A stretch of DNA of 37,411 nt from Bacteriovoracaceae bacterium (GCA_947448205.1 CANFNL010000007.1:1-37411), one strand, 5' to 3'. Shown: positions 16,883-25,707, counted from the stretch's first letter. A program made the numbers and translations. Notes: generated by a model not told the origin, from the sequence alone.

Positions 16883-17916
16883 TGGAAAAAAATAAAGTTT
16901 TAATTATTCGCTTTTCAAGTTTTGGAGACATCATCCAATGCTCAACTGTGATTGAATCAATCACTTTGAGATATAAAAATGGATTAAATAATGCTTCAGA
17001 ACTTCATTGGGTCACTCGTTCTGATTTTGAATCCATCGTCAGACTTAATCAGAATTTAGATAAAGTTTGGACGCTTAATAAAAAGTTAGGTTTTTTTGGT
17101 TTAATTAAACTATCTCTTGAACTTCGGAATCAAAATTATTCTCACATCTATGATGCTCATAACAATTTAAGATCTAAGCTATTAGTATTATTTTTAATGA
17201 CTAAGTTCCATCGGCCTTCACTAATTACGAGATCTAAATTTCGTGTGAAACGATTTTTACTTTTCACACTCAGAATTAATAAATTCCCAAAACCCTTTAT
17301 TGGGATAAATTCCTTTTTAAAACCTCTTGGTAAATGGAATATTTCTTCAGCCTCTAATTCTAAATTGGTTAAATGGAAATTCAGTAATGAGATTGATTCA
17401 AAAATTGACAATTTAAAAACTAGTCTAATTGGCTCTTCAGAAATGATAGTATTAGTTCCATCTGCTGCTTGGGAGATGAAGCGCTGGCCAGTAGCGCATT
17501 GGAGTGAGCTTATTAGATTATTGCCAGAAAAAAAATTTATTATCTTAGGAGGTAGTGAAGACCTCTTCTGTGAGGATTTGGCCAATATTGATTCGACTCG
17601 TGTTTTTAATCTTGCTGGAAGGCTAACACTTGTTGAAAGTTGCTCTTTAGTTTCAAAAGCCTCACTTGTTATTTCTGCTGATACAGGTCTCTTGCACGTG
17701 GCTGATGTTTTGGGTGTCAAGGCAATCTCATTAATGGGTCCTACAGCTTTTGGCTTTACTAAGAGTCAAAATATTAAAACCATAGAACTTGATTTAGCTT
17801 GTAGGCCATGTTCAAAAGATGGTAGAGGCAGTTGCTCTCAAAAAACCTATCAACTCTGTATGGTCAATATCACTCCTAATTACGTTGCTCAGGCGGTGTC
17901 CGAATTTTCTTCATGA
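16882..17916 (+). CDS. Glycosyltransferase family 9 (heptosyltransferase-like)
   Basis: A 344-aa GT-B enzyme similar to WaaC/WaaF heptosyltransferases, which add heptose to the lipopolysaccharide inner core at the cytosolic face of the inner membrane. Motifs: the N-terminal IIRFSSFGDIIQCSTVIESI (acceptor-binding start), VLVPSAAWEMKRWPVAHWSEL in the middle, LGGSEDL, AGRLTLVES, SADTGLLHVADVLGVKAISLMGPT (donor site) and a Cys-containing CRPCSKDGRGSCSQ segment usual in this family. The specific sugar and acceptor are not readable. It is an isolated gene, not in an LPS cluster. Its last 28 bases overlap the end of the opposite-strand deaminase-like gene. Confidence 0.85.
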   Translation: MEKNKVLIIRFSSFGDIIQCSTVIESITLRYKNGLNNASELHWVTRSDFESIVRLNQNLDKVWTLNKKLGFFGLIKLSLELRNQNYSHIYDAHNNLRSKLLVLFLMTKFHRPSLITRSKFRVKRFLLFTLRINKFPKPFIGINSFLKPLGKWNISSASNSKLVKWKFSNEIDSKIDNLKTSLIGSSEMIVLVPSAAWEMKRWPVAHWSELIRLLPEKKFIILGGSEDLFCEDLANIDSTRVFNLAGRLTLVESCSLVSKASLVISADTGLLHVADVLGVKAISLMGPTAFGFTKSQNIKTIELDLACRPCSKDGRGSCSQKTYQLCMVNITPNYVAQAVSEFSS

Positions 17917-19544
17917 TTAGTTTTTCTCATCTCCCATAGCAAATGGCTTAAGAATGGACGTCGATTTTCTTTTGTTGCTACCATTAATAATTTCATAATT
18001 TTTAATGAAGTTGGATTTGAATAGAGCAGTATCAATAATTCCTGAATATAGTTAGTTGATAAAGTTATATAATTATCAGTACCAATACCTAACTCTACGC
18101 CTTTTTTTTCCCACCACGAAAATGGGTGATCTTTAAAATCTGGAAAGCAATTTGTCAGCTTGAGATTTGAAGAGGGGAGGGCAACTAATGAGACTTTTTT
18201 GTTGATCATTCGATTGAGAACATCATGTTGATAATGTTCTATTTCTCTGGCCGTATGAAATTTGGTTTTTAAAAATTTTACGGTTTCTTGATTATTTAAG
18301 GGCGTACCTGATAAAATTTTATCCCGAATGGATACATCTCTCCATTCCATATCCATAACTTCAGCATATTCAAATCCTTGTGGATCAAGAGCAATACCAC
18401 GTTGATTATATTCGGAAATTCTTTGGAATATTCTGTGAAAATAATAATTAGGATTTATGCCTAGTGATAGCCCATGCTCTAAAGTATCGATTTGCCAAAT
18501 ATTCAAAGCATTATCTACCGCTTGAACTCCAAGCCTTAATATTTTCCACGTTTCACCATGATGAGAACGTATCTTGAAGCCTTGATACTGAAGTCTTCTA
18601 AGGCCTCCTTTCATTTCCAGGAAGTGCTTTTTCTTGTAAAGTTCTCTCTCATCACCCACGGTATCAACCTCTGAGAGAACCTCCTTCAAATAGGGATATT
18701 TTTTTATAATTTCTAAAATAATCAAAACTTGATCTTCGAAGTGCTCTTGCTTGGAATTGAAATATTCTTGATCAAAAAAATTAGACTCCTTCCTAAAGCT
18801 TGGAGAGAGTACAAAATTGAAAAAAGGTTTTTCGGCTTTAAATTTCATAAAGCCTTCATAGAGACCTAGTACTACATCGTCTTCAGTTAGGCTATCTAGC
18901 CCTGGGATCTGCTCGTCGGTTGCTCCTGTCGATCTGGATAAAGTAAATTTTAAACGTATTTTACCTACATTATATTTTTCATATAGTGTCGATGCCATAT
19001 GATAAGCAGCATCGATATGAGCTTGCTTGTCAGTTAGGATAAGTTTAGCTAAATAAAGAATTCTTAAATAAATCTTAAAGAGCTCTCCGTCTTTTAATCT
19101 TATTAGGCGATCAACATCTTGAATGGAATTAATAGGCAGCGAGTTCTCTCCATAGACTTGTTGGATTTTTTGCAAATAGAGTTCTCGATCTGGTCCTTCG
19201 ATTAACTTTTTTAAACGTGGATAAATAAATTCTGCGCTAAGTGAACCTGTGAGATGAATATGTTCTTCGTGATAAGGAAGTGGAAAATCTTTGAAGAATT
19301 CAAAACAAGCGTCAGAAAAAGGGTGACCTAGAAGAGTTGAAATATCCACTTCATTGCTTTGAAAACTATTAAGCAATTTTCTAAACTCTGATAGTGATTT
19401 TTCCAGAAGTGGGTTTTTCTTCAAAGTAGAATTGAAGCTTAAAAGTTCAAGAGTATCACTAATGGTTACTCCGTTTGTTTCACTAATTATATCGATAAGT
19501 GATTGTTTAATATCTTTTGTCAATTTCGCTTTTTTATTATGCAT
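17889..19544 (-). CDS. Large adenosine-deaminase-like metallohydrolase
   Basis: I start it at ATG 19542-19544, preceded by AAGGAT; an upstream in-frame TTG (19580) would overlap the previous gene and lacks a ribosome site. The product is 551 aa. Zn-site residues of the adenosine/AMP deaminase superfamily are all visible: HIHLTGSL (His95 and His97), HHGET (His329, Glu331), LEHG (His358) and GIGTDNY (Asp490), plus SSNLKLT before the last. Canonical adenosine deaminase is about 330-350 aa; here about 90 residues are added at the N-terminus and more between the HxH and HGE motifs. The likely reaction is deamination of an adenine nucleoside or related compound, but the substrate may differ. It follows a DnaJ-domain gene with a spacer of seven bases, suggesting one operon. 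Confidence 0.75.
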   Translation of the reverse strand: MHNKKAKLTKDIKQSLIDIISETNGVTISDTLELLSFNSTLKKNPLLEKSLSEFRKLLNSFQSNEVDISTLLGHPFSDACFEFFKDFPLPYHEEHIHLTGSLSAEFIYPRLKKLIEGPDRELYLQKIQQVYGENSLPINSIQDVDRLIRLKDGELFKIYLRILYLAKLILTDKQAHIDAAYHMASTLYEKYNVGKIRLKFTLSRSTGATDEQIPGLDSLTEDDVVLGLYEGFMKFKAEKPFFNFVLSPSFRKESNFFDQEYFNSKQEHFEDQVLIILEIIKKYPYLKEVLSEVDTVGDERELYKKKHFLEMKGGLRRLQYQGFKIRSHHGETWKILRLGVQAVDNALNIWQIDTLEHGLSLGINPNYYFHRIFQRISEYNQRGIALDPQGFEYAEVMDMEWRDVSIRDKILSGTPLNNQETVKFLKTKFHTAREIEHYQHDVLNRMINKKVSLVALPSSNLKLTNCFPDFKDHPFSWWEKKGVELGIGTDNYITLSTNYIQELLILLYSNPTSLKIMKLLMVATKENRRPFLSHLLWEMRKTNHEENSDTA

Positions 19545-19551
19545 GTGATCC

Positions 19552-20574
19552 TTATATTTGTTTACTTTTGATTTTAACAATTAGTTCGTATGCTTCTTGG
19601 ATTTGATTATATTTTTCAATAGATATTTTTTCGAGAGTCTTTGGGAGTTTTTGGGATACTATTTTGTCAGGATGCTTAAGGAGAGCAATCTTCTTATACT
19701 GTTTTTTTATTTCTTGAAGTGGCTGATGACTTGAGACACTTAAAATTGAGCAAGCCGTTTCAAAATCTTTTTTATTTTTTAATTTCGGTAATGGGGTCAG
19801 AATAGATGAATAACTGAGTGCTAAACTTAGTTCTTCAAAAAACTGAGAAGGGCTTTTTGCCCAAAGGTTAGCTTCTCTTTTTGCTATAGTTTCGCTTGCT
19901 TCTCTAATTGTTTCCTCTGCGTATTGATGAATAGCTAATGAATCGCAAAAGATTCGTTCTTCTTTAATTACTTTTTTACTTGAGGCACTTAAGAGTAATT
20001 TGATTTGCAATGCTAAAGCTAGTTCTTGAGAATTTATTCCAATTTTATGTGAAATGGTCTCCATAATAAAAAATTTTTTTTCACGAATTTCTTCAATCAA
20101 TAAAAAAAAGAGTAGTAAAATAATGAGATAGTTTTTGACTGCAAGGCTTATTGCTTGATTCTCATTTGACAAATATTGTAAATAATTTCTTTTTTCACAT
20201 AAAAGAATAAAGGCATTAATTTTACTTTCGGCAACAGTATAAGAATAATTTTTATTTATTTCAAACTGAATTTCTTTTACTAGAGCTCCTCCACCCCATT
20301 GGGTTTCTTGAAATATTTTTTGAGCTGCTGGAGAAACATGATCAAAAGGGGATGTGCCAGGAGTATCCTTAATACCGTACTGTGAGCGCAGTCTTTCTTT
20401 TTGTCTTTTGATCAAATGATCAATGTCGTCCTCGTTATCGCTGCCAGATACTTTGCCTTTAAAGACTATAAGAATCATTGGAAGAAAAACTCCACCGGCA
20501 ATAACTAGAAAGACTAAACTTAAAATCACCCGAACGATAATATCTTTATTCAAATGCATAAAATATAGTATCAT
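19552..20574 (-). CDS. Membrane-anchored protein with a C-terminal DnaJ domain
   Basis: A 340-aa protein with an N-terminal hydrophobic anchor (about residues 12-35), a charged linker, a second very hydrophobic stretch (about 147-163, LIILLLFFLLIEEI), a helical region (about 170-260), and a J domain at the C-terminus (about 264-335) with the HPD motif in LLKHPDKIV. J domains stimulate Hsp70 ATPase activity, so this protein may recruit DnaK to the membrane, rather like DjlA but with a different layout. There is no Gly/Phe or zinc-finger region. Met6 is an alternative start, and neither start has a strong ribosome site. It is the first gene of a pair with the deaminase-like gene. Confidence 0.75.
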   Translation of the reverse strand: MILYFMHLNKDIIVRVILSLVFLVIAGGVFLPMILIVFKGKVSGSDNEDDIDHLIKRQKERLRSQYGIKDTPGTSPFDHVSPAAQKIFQETQWGGGALVKEIQFEINKNYSYTVAESKINAFILLCEKRNYLQYLSNENQAISLAVKNYLIILLLFFLLIEEIREKKFFIMETISHKIGINSQELALALQIKLLLSASSKKVIKEERIFCDSLAIHQYAEETIREASETIAKREANLWAKSPSQFFEELSLALSYSSILTPLPKLKNKKDFETACSILSVSSHQPLQEIKKQYKKIALLKHPDKIVSQKLPKTLEKISIEKYNQIQEAYELIVKIKSKQI

Positions 20575-20608
20575 TAAGTCTTAAAAAATTAAAATCTAGG
20601 CGAAAATC

Positions 20609-21610
20609 ATGTTTATTTGGAACATTAAAGAAATAGAGTTGCCCTTGAAGTTTACTTGGAAAATTTCGCGCAATTGCTCAGACATTAAGCGAAATTTTAT
20701 TGTGGAACTAAACAATGGCTCAATTAATGCCATTGGTGAAGTGGCCTTTAATGTTCGCTATGGAGAAAATCGTGAAGTAATCTTAGAAAAATTCGAGGAG
20801 TTTCGCTCTGCTGTTCCACAAGATTTAACAGGTATAGAAAGTTTGGTCAGCTTTTTGGATACGTTAGATATTCCGCAATCTTTAAAGTTTGGTATAGAAT
20901 CAAGTTTTGTTCATTATGTATCAATTTTGTCAGGTAAGAGTGTTGCCCAATTAATGGGAACCAATGTAGTAAGTAGTGTTCGAACCTCTTTTTCTATTCC
21001 AATAATGGAAGTTGGAAAAGTTGAAGCCTTCATTAGAGAAAACAATCTCCAGAGATTTTCATTTCTTAAAGTTAAAGTAAATCAGGATAATGCACATGAT
21101 TTTTGCCAGGAAATTTTACGGCTTACAGATGTACCCCTGCGAGTCGATGCAAATGAATCATTCGAGAGTCCTACTCAAGTTATAAATTTTTTATCAAAAT
21201 TTAATAATATTTCCCGACTTGAATTTTTAGAGCAGCCACTCAAAAGTAATATGCATGATGAAATGTTAGAATTAAAAAAGAATTGTAATGTTTTATTGAT
21301 GGCAGATGAATCAGTAACGAAAGAAGATATTGGATCTTATTATCCTGAACGATTTCATGGAATAAATATTAAGCTTATGAAGTCTGGCGGATATATGAAA
21401 GCCTTAAAACAATTGCGACAGGCAAAGCTTTTGGGGTTAAAAACAATGCTGGGTTGTATGGTTGAAACAAGTTTGGGTATTTCAAGTGCCATCAATATTT
21501 CTGGAGGCGTTGATTTTTTTGATCTCGATGGTAGTCTCTTAATTAAGGAAGATCCTTTTAAATTGATAAGTGAAGAAAAAGGTAAAATCTTTTATTCTTA
21601 TATTCAATAA
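20609..21610 (+). CDS. Dipeptide epimerase (enolase superfamily, muconate-lactonizing subgroup)
   Basis: A 333-aa TIM-barrel enzyme. Catalytic and metal-binding residues of L-Ala-D/L-Glu epimerases are in order: KVKVNQD (the KxK pair), RVDANES (first metal Asp), LEFLEQP (metal Glu), LMADES (metal Asp), and NIKLMKSGG (opposite Lys). Then come LGCMVETSLGISSA and DLDGSLLIKEDP. It should interconvert L-Ala-D-Glu and L-Ala-L-Glu released from peptidoglycan, or a related dipeptide; o-succinylbenzoate synthase is a close relative but no menaquinone genes are nearby. In a predator or cell-wall recycler this would help use murein peptides; that is inference. It ends two bases from the convergent outer-membrane protein gene. 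Confidence 0.82.
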   Translation: MFIWNIKEIELPLKFTWKISRNCSDIKRNFIVELNNGSINAIGEVAFNVRYGENREVILEKFEEFRSAVPQDLTGIESLVSFLDTLDIPQSLKFGIESSFVHYVSILSGKSVAQLMGTNVVSSVRTSFSIPIMEVGKVEAFIRENNLQRFSFLKVKVNQDNAHDFCQEILRLTDVPLRVDANESFESPTQVINFLSKFNNISRLEFLEQPLKSNMHDEMLELKKNCNVLLMADESVTKEDIGSYYPERFHGINIKLMKSGGYMKALKQLRQAKLLGLKTMLGCMVETSLGISSAINISGGVDFFDLDGSLLIKEDPFKLISEEKGKIFYSYIQ

Positions 21611-21612
21611 AT

Positions 21613-22860
21613 TTAAAAATATAACTTGAAATCCAAATCATAGCGATTATAGTTGGCAGAGTTTGTTGCATTCAATAATTTTTGAGCAGATATATTTATT
21701 TCAAATGGTGCTTCTATTTTTTTTCTTTTATACAACTCTACGCTAGAAAACCCAACTCCTATTTTTCCCCACTCACTATCACCGGCCGTATTTGACTCAA
21801 GAGCCGTTTTCACATTGGTCTCTTGGGTGTCATAATTACTTGCAGCAGTTTGATTGTAAATTAAAGATGAATTGACATTTAGCCATATCGTCGGATTATA
21901 CGTGATAGTAAAAGTTGAATCAATTTTATTACCTAGCTTTTCGATCAATGCGATTTTGCTTCTACTTAATGGTAGATTGCTATCATCAACTTTTCGCATA
22001 ACTTTTGTGGAAGATATTTGGTATGTGTACCTGGTTTTAATATCAAACTGCAATTCACCTTCAAAAAAATTTATTCCGGCCATTGATTCTAAATAGACAT
22101 CAAATTGACCGTCTCCAGTAGGTACATCTTGAAGTGAATCTGGATCATCCACTTCTCCTGTTGGCAGTACTGTGCCGGCACCTAAAGCCAATCCTTTGTC
22201 TGCTGTATCTGTTAAGCGATAAATGGCACCAATTTCAGTGTCACCTAATGAATCTTTTTCCCATTTACCCAAAGCTTTGTAGCCGTAAAAATTAACGACG
22301 AGCGACTGCAGGAGTTGCTCATTAGTTTCTGGCAGTTGCATAGTTAATTGGCGAACGAAAGTTGCATCTGCTGTAGTTGTCTCAATATTGGCTAAACTAT
22401 TTTTTATGGCAGCTAAACTACTAGCCTGGCTTTGTCTAAAAGTGACATTAGTTTTAAGGTGATAAATTGGTATGGAGGCATAAACTGTGAGATGATCAGT
22501 TAGGCCGTGGGCAAAACCTAGACCTTGGGCAGTGGCTTCAGCGTAAGCTTCGGCCTTAAATTCACCTAGTGAGAATTGATTATAGATATCGGGTGAAATG
22601 CCTTTTAACTCGTTAAAATAAGATTTGATAATGGTTGAAATATTTTCTAATTTATTAGAATTAAAATTTTCTTTTAGAGATAACGATTCATCCTGACTAT
22701 TAGTATCGTATTTTGAAGTAATTTTTGAGGTAAAGACCTGTTTAAAAACAGCCAAATTAACACCCTTTGGAAGAGTGTCGTAGCTGGCACCTAAGACTTG
22801 GGTCGTTGAGGCTATCAAGCCAATTAAGCTCATTTGAAGAAAATTTTTCATAGGAGGCAT
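21613..22860 (-). CDS. Exported beta-barrel-type protein, unknown function
   Basis: A 415-aa protein with an N-terminal signal peptide (about residues 4-25, ending VLG-AS). The mature part alternates polar and aromatic residues in short strands (GLGFAHGLTDHLTVYASIPIY; LGAGTVLPTGEVDDP; FDIKTRYTYQI; INISAQKLL) and ends in Phe (YDLDFKLYF), the usual C-terminal signal for outer-membrane barrel assembly. The segment 'GLxHGLTDxLTVYxxIP' and 'LGAGxxLPTG' is seen in porin- or transporter-like barrels of uncertain role. No Shine-Dalgarno is clear, and Met4 could be the start. Function unknown. Confidence 0.65.
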   Translation of the reverse strand: MPPMKNFLQMSLIGLIASTTQVLGASYDTLPKGVNLAVFKQVFTSKITSKYDTNSQDESLSLKENFNSNKLENISTIIKSYFNELKGISPDIYNQFSLGEFKAEAYAEATAQGLGFAHGLTDHLTVYASIPIYHLKTNVTFRQSQASSLAAIKNSLANIETTTADATFVRQLTMQLPETNEQLLQSLVVNFYGYKALGKWEKDSLGDTEIGAIYRLTDTADKGLALGAGTVLPTGEVDDPDSLQDVPTGDGQFDVYLESMAGINFFEGELQFDIKTRYTYQISSTKVMRKVDDSNLPLSRSKIALIEKLGNKIDSTFTITYNPTIWLNVNSSLIYNQTAASNYDTQETNVKTALESNTAGDSEWGKIGVGFSSVELYKRKKIEAPFEINISAQKLLNATNSANYNRYDLDFKLYF

Positions 22861-22958
22861 AGTAATGGAATTTTCAATTTTTAGCTTATAAAAATAGTTA
22901 TAGTGAAAAATCTACAAGCCCATAAATGCTCAGTATTTTTTATGCTATAAAGCTCACT

Positions 22959-23648
22959 ATGCAAAATGTAAAATCAGCTAGTTTAATTTTTTTATTAATG
23001 TTCAATCTCCTCTCTTGTGGAAGAGAGCGACTTACTTCAGCCTATCAACCAGTTACTATAAATGAGCTCAAGCATAATAGTCCTATTTATTTTTCTTATA
23101 AAATTGATGATACCCAAATAGATGAATATGCTAAAAATGCTGGAAAATTTCCTCTTTTTGGGAAACTATTCCAGGCCATCGCAATCGTTTTAGCAAACAC
23201 TAGTATTTCTACTTCCGGTGGGCACGAGTTAAAATTGCCTCCAGTCGATGTTGATTTGAGCAGTTTGTCGGCAATTGATTTTAACTTGATAGATTATATA
23301 AGTTTTGATTCACTGATGGTTACAGTTAAAGATGCCAAGGCTAAGGATTCACTAAATTTCGTTGATCGACTGGAAATATACGGAAAGTTTGATAGTCCAA
23401 TTCCTGGAATGCAAGTGGATAATGAAGGCTTTGCACGGCTTGTGTATTTTGATCTCAACGAGACGCCACTTGGGTGTGATGGAACATGTCTAAAGCTTAA
23501 TATTTCAAACCTCGATTGGAAAAAAATATTAATGTCAAATAAACTTGTTCATTTGAGGCCTAAATTAGTTATAAATTCTGTCCCTGTGAGCACAATGAAA
23601 CTGGCGGGGTCAATTGAATTTAGTGTAAAATTTAACTTAGGATTTTAA
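22959..23648 (+). CDS. Lipoprotein of unknown function
   Basis: I start it at ATG 22959 rather than the in-frame ATG 22926, because it then opens with a standard lipoprotein signal: MQNVKSASLIFLLMFNLLSC, with Cys20 as the lipid site. The 229-aa precursor has no motif I recognise; the mature part reads like a single beta-rich domain (INELKHNSPIYFSYKIDDTQ; INFSDSLMVTV-type strands; VHLRPKLVINSVP). A promoter-like TGCTATAAA (22943-22951) lies just upstream, which would place the transcript start almost at this ATG. It is 12 bases upstream of the GT4 gene and probably co-transcribed with it. It diverges from the barrel protein gene. Confidence 0.65.
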   Translation: MQNVKSASLIFLLMFNLLSCGRERLTSAYQPVTINELKHNSPIYFSYKIDDTQIDEYAKNAGKFPLFGKLFQAIAIVLANTSISTSGGHELKLPPVDVDLSSLSAIDFNLIDYISFDSLMVTVKDAKAKDSLNFVDRLEIYGKFDSPIPGMQVDNEGFARLVYFDLNETPLGCDGTCLKLNISNLDWKKILMSNKLVHLRPKLVINSVPVSTMKLAGSIEFSVKFNLGF

Positions 23649-23660
23649 TTTAGGATTTTC

Positions 23661-24800
23661 ATGCATATTGGATTTGAAGCTAAAAGGGCCACACATAACT
23701 CACGAGGGCTTGGCAATTATTCTCGAGGTCTGATTGAAGGCCTTTTAGAGTACTCCCCCAAAGATGAATTGTATCTTTTTACCCCGCCTTTTAAAGAAAG
23801 ATGGGCACAAAATTGGGTAAAATCACTTTCGTCAAAGGCACATATAAAATTACCTAAATCCTTTGTTGGAAAAAAATTTCCCTCTTTTTGGAGAAGCTTT
23901 TTGCTACCTAGAGATTTAAGAGAAATGAAACTGGATATTTTTCACGGTCTTTCTCATGAAATACCTTATCGACTAGACTCTCTTCCATTTAAAAAAATTG
24001 TAACTATTCATGATCTGATTTTTTTACGTTACCCAGAGTTCTTCCCTTTAATTGATAGGTTAGTTTATGCTCAAAAATTTCAATATGCATGTACGCACTC
24101 AGACACCATAATAGCAATCTGTGAGCAAACAAAAGCTGACCTAATAAAATTTTTTGGAGTAGATGAGAAAAAAATTGTCGTTCATTATCAAAGTTGCTCT
24201 CCAATCTTTTATAACAAGCAAAGTAGTGAGAAACTCAAAAGCTTAAATGAAAAATATAAAATTAAAAAGCCATTTATACTTAATGTTGGAGCTTTCGAAG
24301 AAAGAAAAAATCAATTAAATATTTTAGAAGCCTATGCTCAGATTGCTAATCAAATCGAAGATGATCTTGTTTTTATCGGTCAAGGTAAAAAATATAAAAG
24401 CAAAGTACAAGCTAGAGCATTAGAATTAAAACTCAATAGCAGAGTTTATTTTTTAGATAAGATTGATTTTTCTGAATTGCCACTCTTTTATCAGGCGGCA
24501 AATGTATTTTGTTTTCCTTCATTATTTGAAGGTTTTGGTATCCCTATCATCGAAGCCCTTTTTTCTGGAACTCCTGTGATAACCTCTTTTGGTTCTTGTT
24601 TCCCTGAAAGTGCCGGGGCGGACTCTTATTTTGTCGACCCACTTTCTCAGTCAGATATTGGCCAAGCTCTATTAAAAGTAGCTAAAGATCAAAATTTGAG
24701 AAATCATATGAGTCTTCAAGGATTAAAATATGTTCAGCGCTTTCACCGCCAACAATCCACCAGTGAATTGCTTGAGATTTATCGTCGGGTTATTATTTAG
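23661..24800 (+). CDS. Glycosyltransferase family 4 (GT-B fold)
   Basis: A 379-aa cytosolic or membrane-peripheral enzyme that transfers a sugar, probably mannose-like, from a nucleotide donor. Motifs: N-terminal RATHNSRGLGNYSRGLIEGL acceptor loop, IVTIHDLIFLRYPEFFP, AICEQTKADLIKFFGV, then the donor half with FILNVGAFEERKNQLNILEA, VYFLDKIDFSELPLFYQAA, and the EX7E-type PSLFEGFGIPIIEAL (about residues 290-304). The product could be part of LPS O-antigen, capsule or exopolysaccharide; no polysaccharide cluster surrounds it. Its stop codon directly precedes the flagellin promoter. Confidence 0.85.
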   Translation: MHIGFEAKRATHNSRGLGNYSRGLIEGLLEYSPKDELYLFTPPFKERWAQNWVKSLSSKAHIKLPKSFVGKKFPSFWRSFLLPRDLREMKLDIFHGLSHEIPYRLDSLPFKKIVTIHDLIFLRYPEFFPLIDRLVYAQKFQYACTHSDTIIAICEQTKADLIKFFGVDEKKIVVHYQSCSPIFYNKQSSEKLKSLNEKYKIKKPFILNVGAFEERKNQLNILEAYAQIANQIEDDLVFIGQGKKYKSKVQARALELKLNSRVYFLDKIDFSELPLFYQAANVFCFPSLFEGFGIPIIEALFSGTPVITSFGSCFPESAGADSYFVDPLSQSDIGQALLKVAKDQNLRNHMSLQGLKYVQRFHRQQSTSELLEIYRRVII

Positions 24801-24801
24801 T

Positions 24802-24828
24802 TAAGCCATAGGAAAATTTTTCCGATAA
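24802..24828 (+). promoter_or_regulatory. Sigma-28 (FliA) promoter of flagellin
   Basis: TAAG (24802-24805), a 15-base spacer, then TCCGATAA (24821-24828). The sigma-28 consensus is TAAA-N15-GCCGATAA, so the match is 3/4 plus 7/8 with exact spacing. It lies immediately after the GT4 stop and about 50 bases before the flagellin ATG, with the expected start point near 24835. Confidence 0.8.
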
Positions 24829-24832
24829 AACC

Positions 24833-24857
24833 AAAAAGCCTCATGGTAGAGGTTTTT
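24833..24857 (+). terminator. Hairpin with T-run between the GT4 gene and flagellin
   Basis: AAAAGCCTC (24834-24842) pairs with GAGGTTTTT (24849-24857), including one G-T pair, around a six-base loop, ending in five Ts. For transcripts coming from the GT4 gene this is a small intrinsic terminator. For transcripts from the sigma-28 promoter the start point falls inside the left arm, so the hairpin would be incomplete. Confidence 0.6.
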
Positions 24858-24876
24858 AGGAATTCAAGGAAGAGTA

Positions 24877-25707
24877 ATGCGCGTTTCGACCAACGTACAA
24901 TCTATGGTCGCTCAAAGGTATGTACAAATGCATACTCAAGAGCAGGCGAATGAGGATAGTAAATTATCTTCAGGGGAAAGAATTGTCCGTGCCTCTGACG
25001 ATCCAGCTGGACTTGCGATTTCAGAAAAAATGAAATCAATGATTCGCAGCAACTCACAAGCAGAAAGAAACAGTAACGATTCAATCTCTCTTCTCCAAGT
25101 GGCAGAAGGCTCCCTAAATACCATGCAAGTGATCTCTACAAGATTGAGAGAATTATCAATCCAATCTGCCAGTGATACTGTTTCAGATATGGATCGTTTG
25201 GTAATAGATAAAGAATTTCAACAAATGAAAAACGAAATTCAGCGAATCACGGCTTCTACAAGTTTTAATGGTAATAATATAATCAAGGATAAAAATAGTG
25301 TTTACGACCTTCAAATAGGTGTCAATAGCGATAAGAATCTAGATAGTATTCATTACGATATGGGAAAGATAATGGACTCAAGCAATAATTTTGGAATTGC
25401 TGCTATCAATCTTCGCTCAAAAGAATCTTCACAAAATTCTCTTTCTATACTCGATAATATGATTGGTGAGATCAGTGGGAGTCGTGCAAAACTTGGGGCC
25501 ATGAGTAATCGCTTAAATTCAGTCGTCCAAAATCTTCAAAACACCAGAGAAAATTTATCTGGAGCGAATTCTAAAATTCGTGATGCCGATATTGCTTTGG
25601 AAACAGCTAATAAAGCCAAAGTTCAGATTGCACAATCAGCAAGCTTAGCAATGTTAAAAATGTCTAATGATCAGCCAAGTGCAATTTTAAAATTAGTTGG
25701 AGGATAG
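24877..25707 (+). CDS. fliC: Flagellin
   Basis: A 276-aa structural subunit of the flagellar filament, exported by the flagellar type III system. The N-terminal D0/D1 region is typical (MRVSTNVQSMVAQRYV, then LSSGERIVRASDDPAGLAISEKM and SISLLQVAEGSLNTMQ). So is the C-terminal part (RAKLGAMSNRLNSVVQNLQN, then ENLSGANSKIRDADIALETA and ending MSNDQPSAILKLVGG). Between them is only a short linker, so the surface-exposed D2/D3 domains are absent. The ribosome site is AAGGAAGAG. No other flagellar gene is nearby. Its last 15 bases overlap the convergent phoR gene. The genome may hold further flagellin copies. Confidence 0.93.
   Translation: MRVSTNVQSMVAQRYVQMHTQEQANEDSKLSSGERIVRASDDPAGLAISEKMKSMIRSNSQAERNSNDSISLLQVAEGSLNTMQVISTRLRELSIQSASDTVSDMDRLVIDKEFQQMKNEIQRITASTSFNGNNIIKDKNSVYDLQIGVNSDKNLDSIHYDMGKIMDSSNNFGIAAINLRSKESSQNSLSILDNMIGEISGSRAKLGAMSNRLNSVVQNLQNTRENLSGANSKIRDADIALETANKAKVQIAQSASLAMLKMSNDQPSAILKLVGG

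Noticed and set aside
17157-17720. 187-codon open frame on the minus strand inside the GT9 gene
   Set aside because: It is antisense to a gene with clear family motifs, has no ribosome site and its peptide shows no domain; it is a shadow frame.
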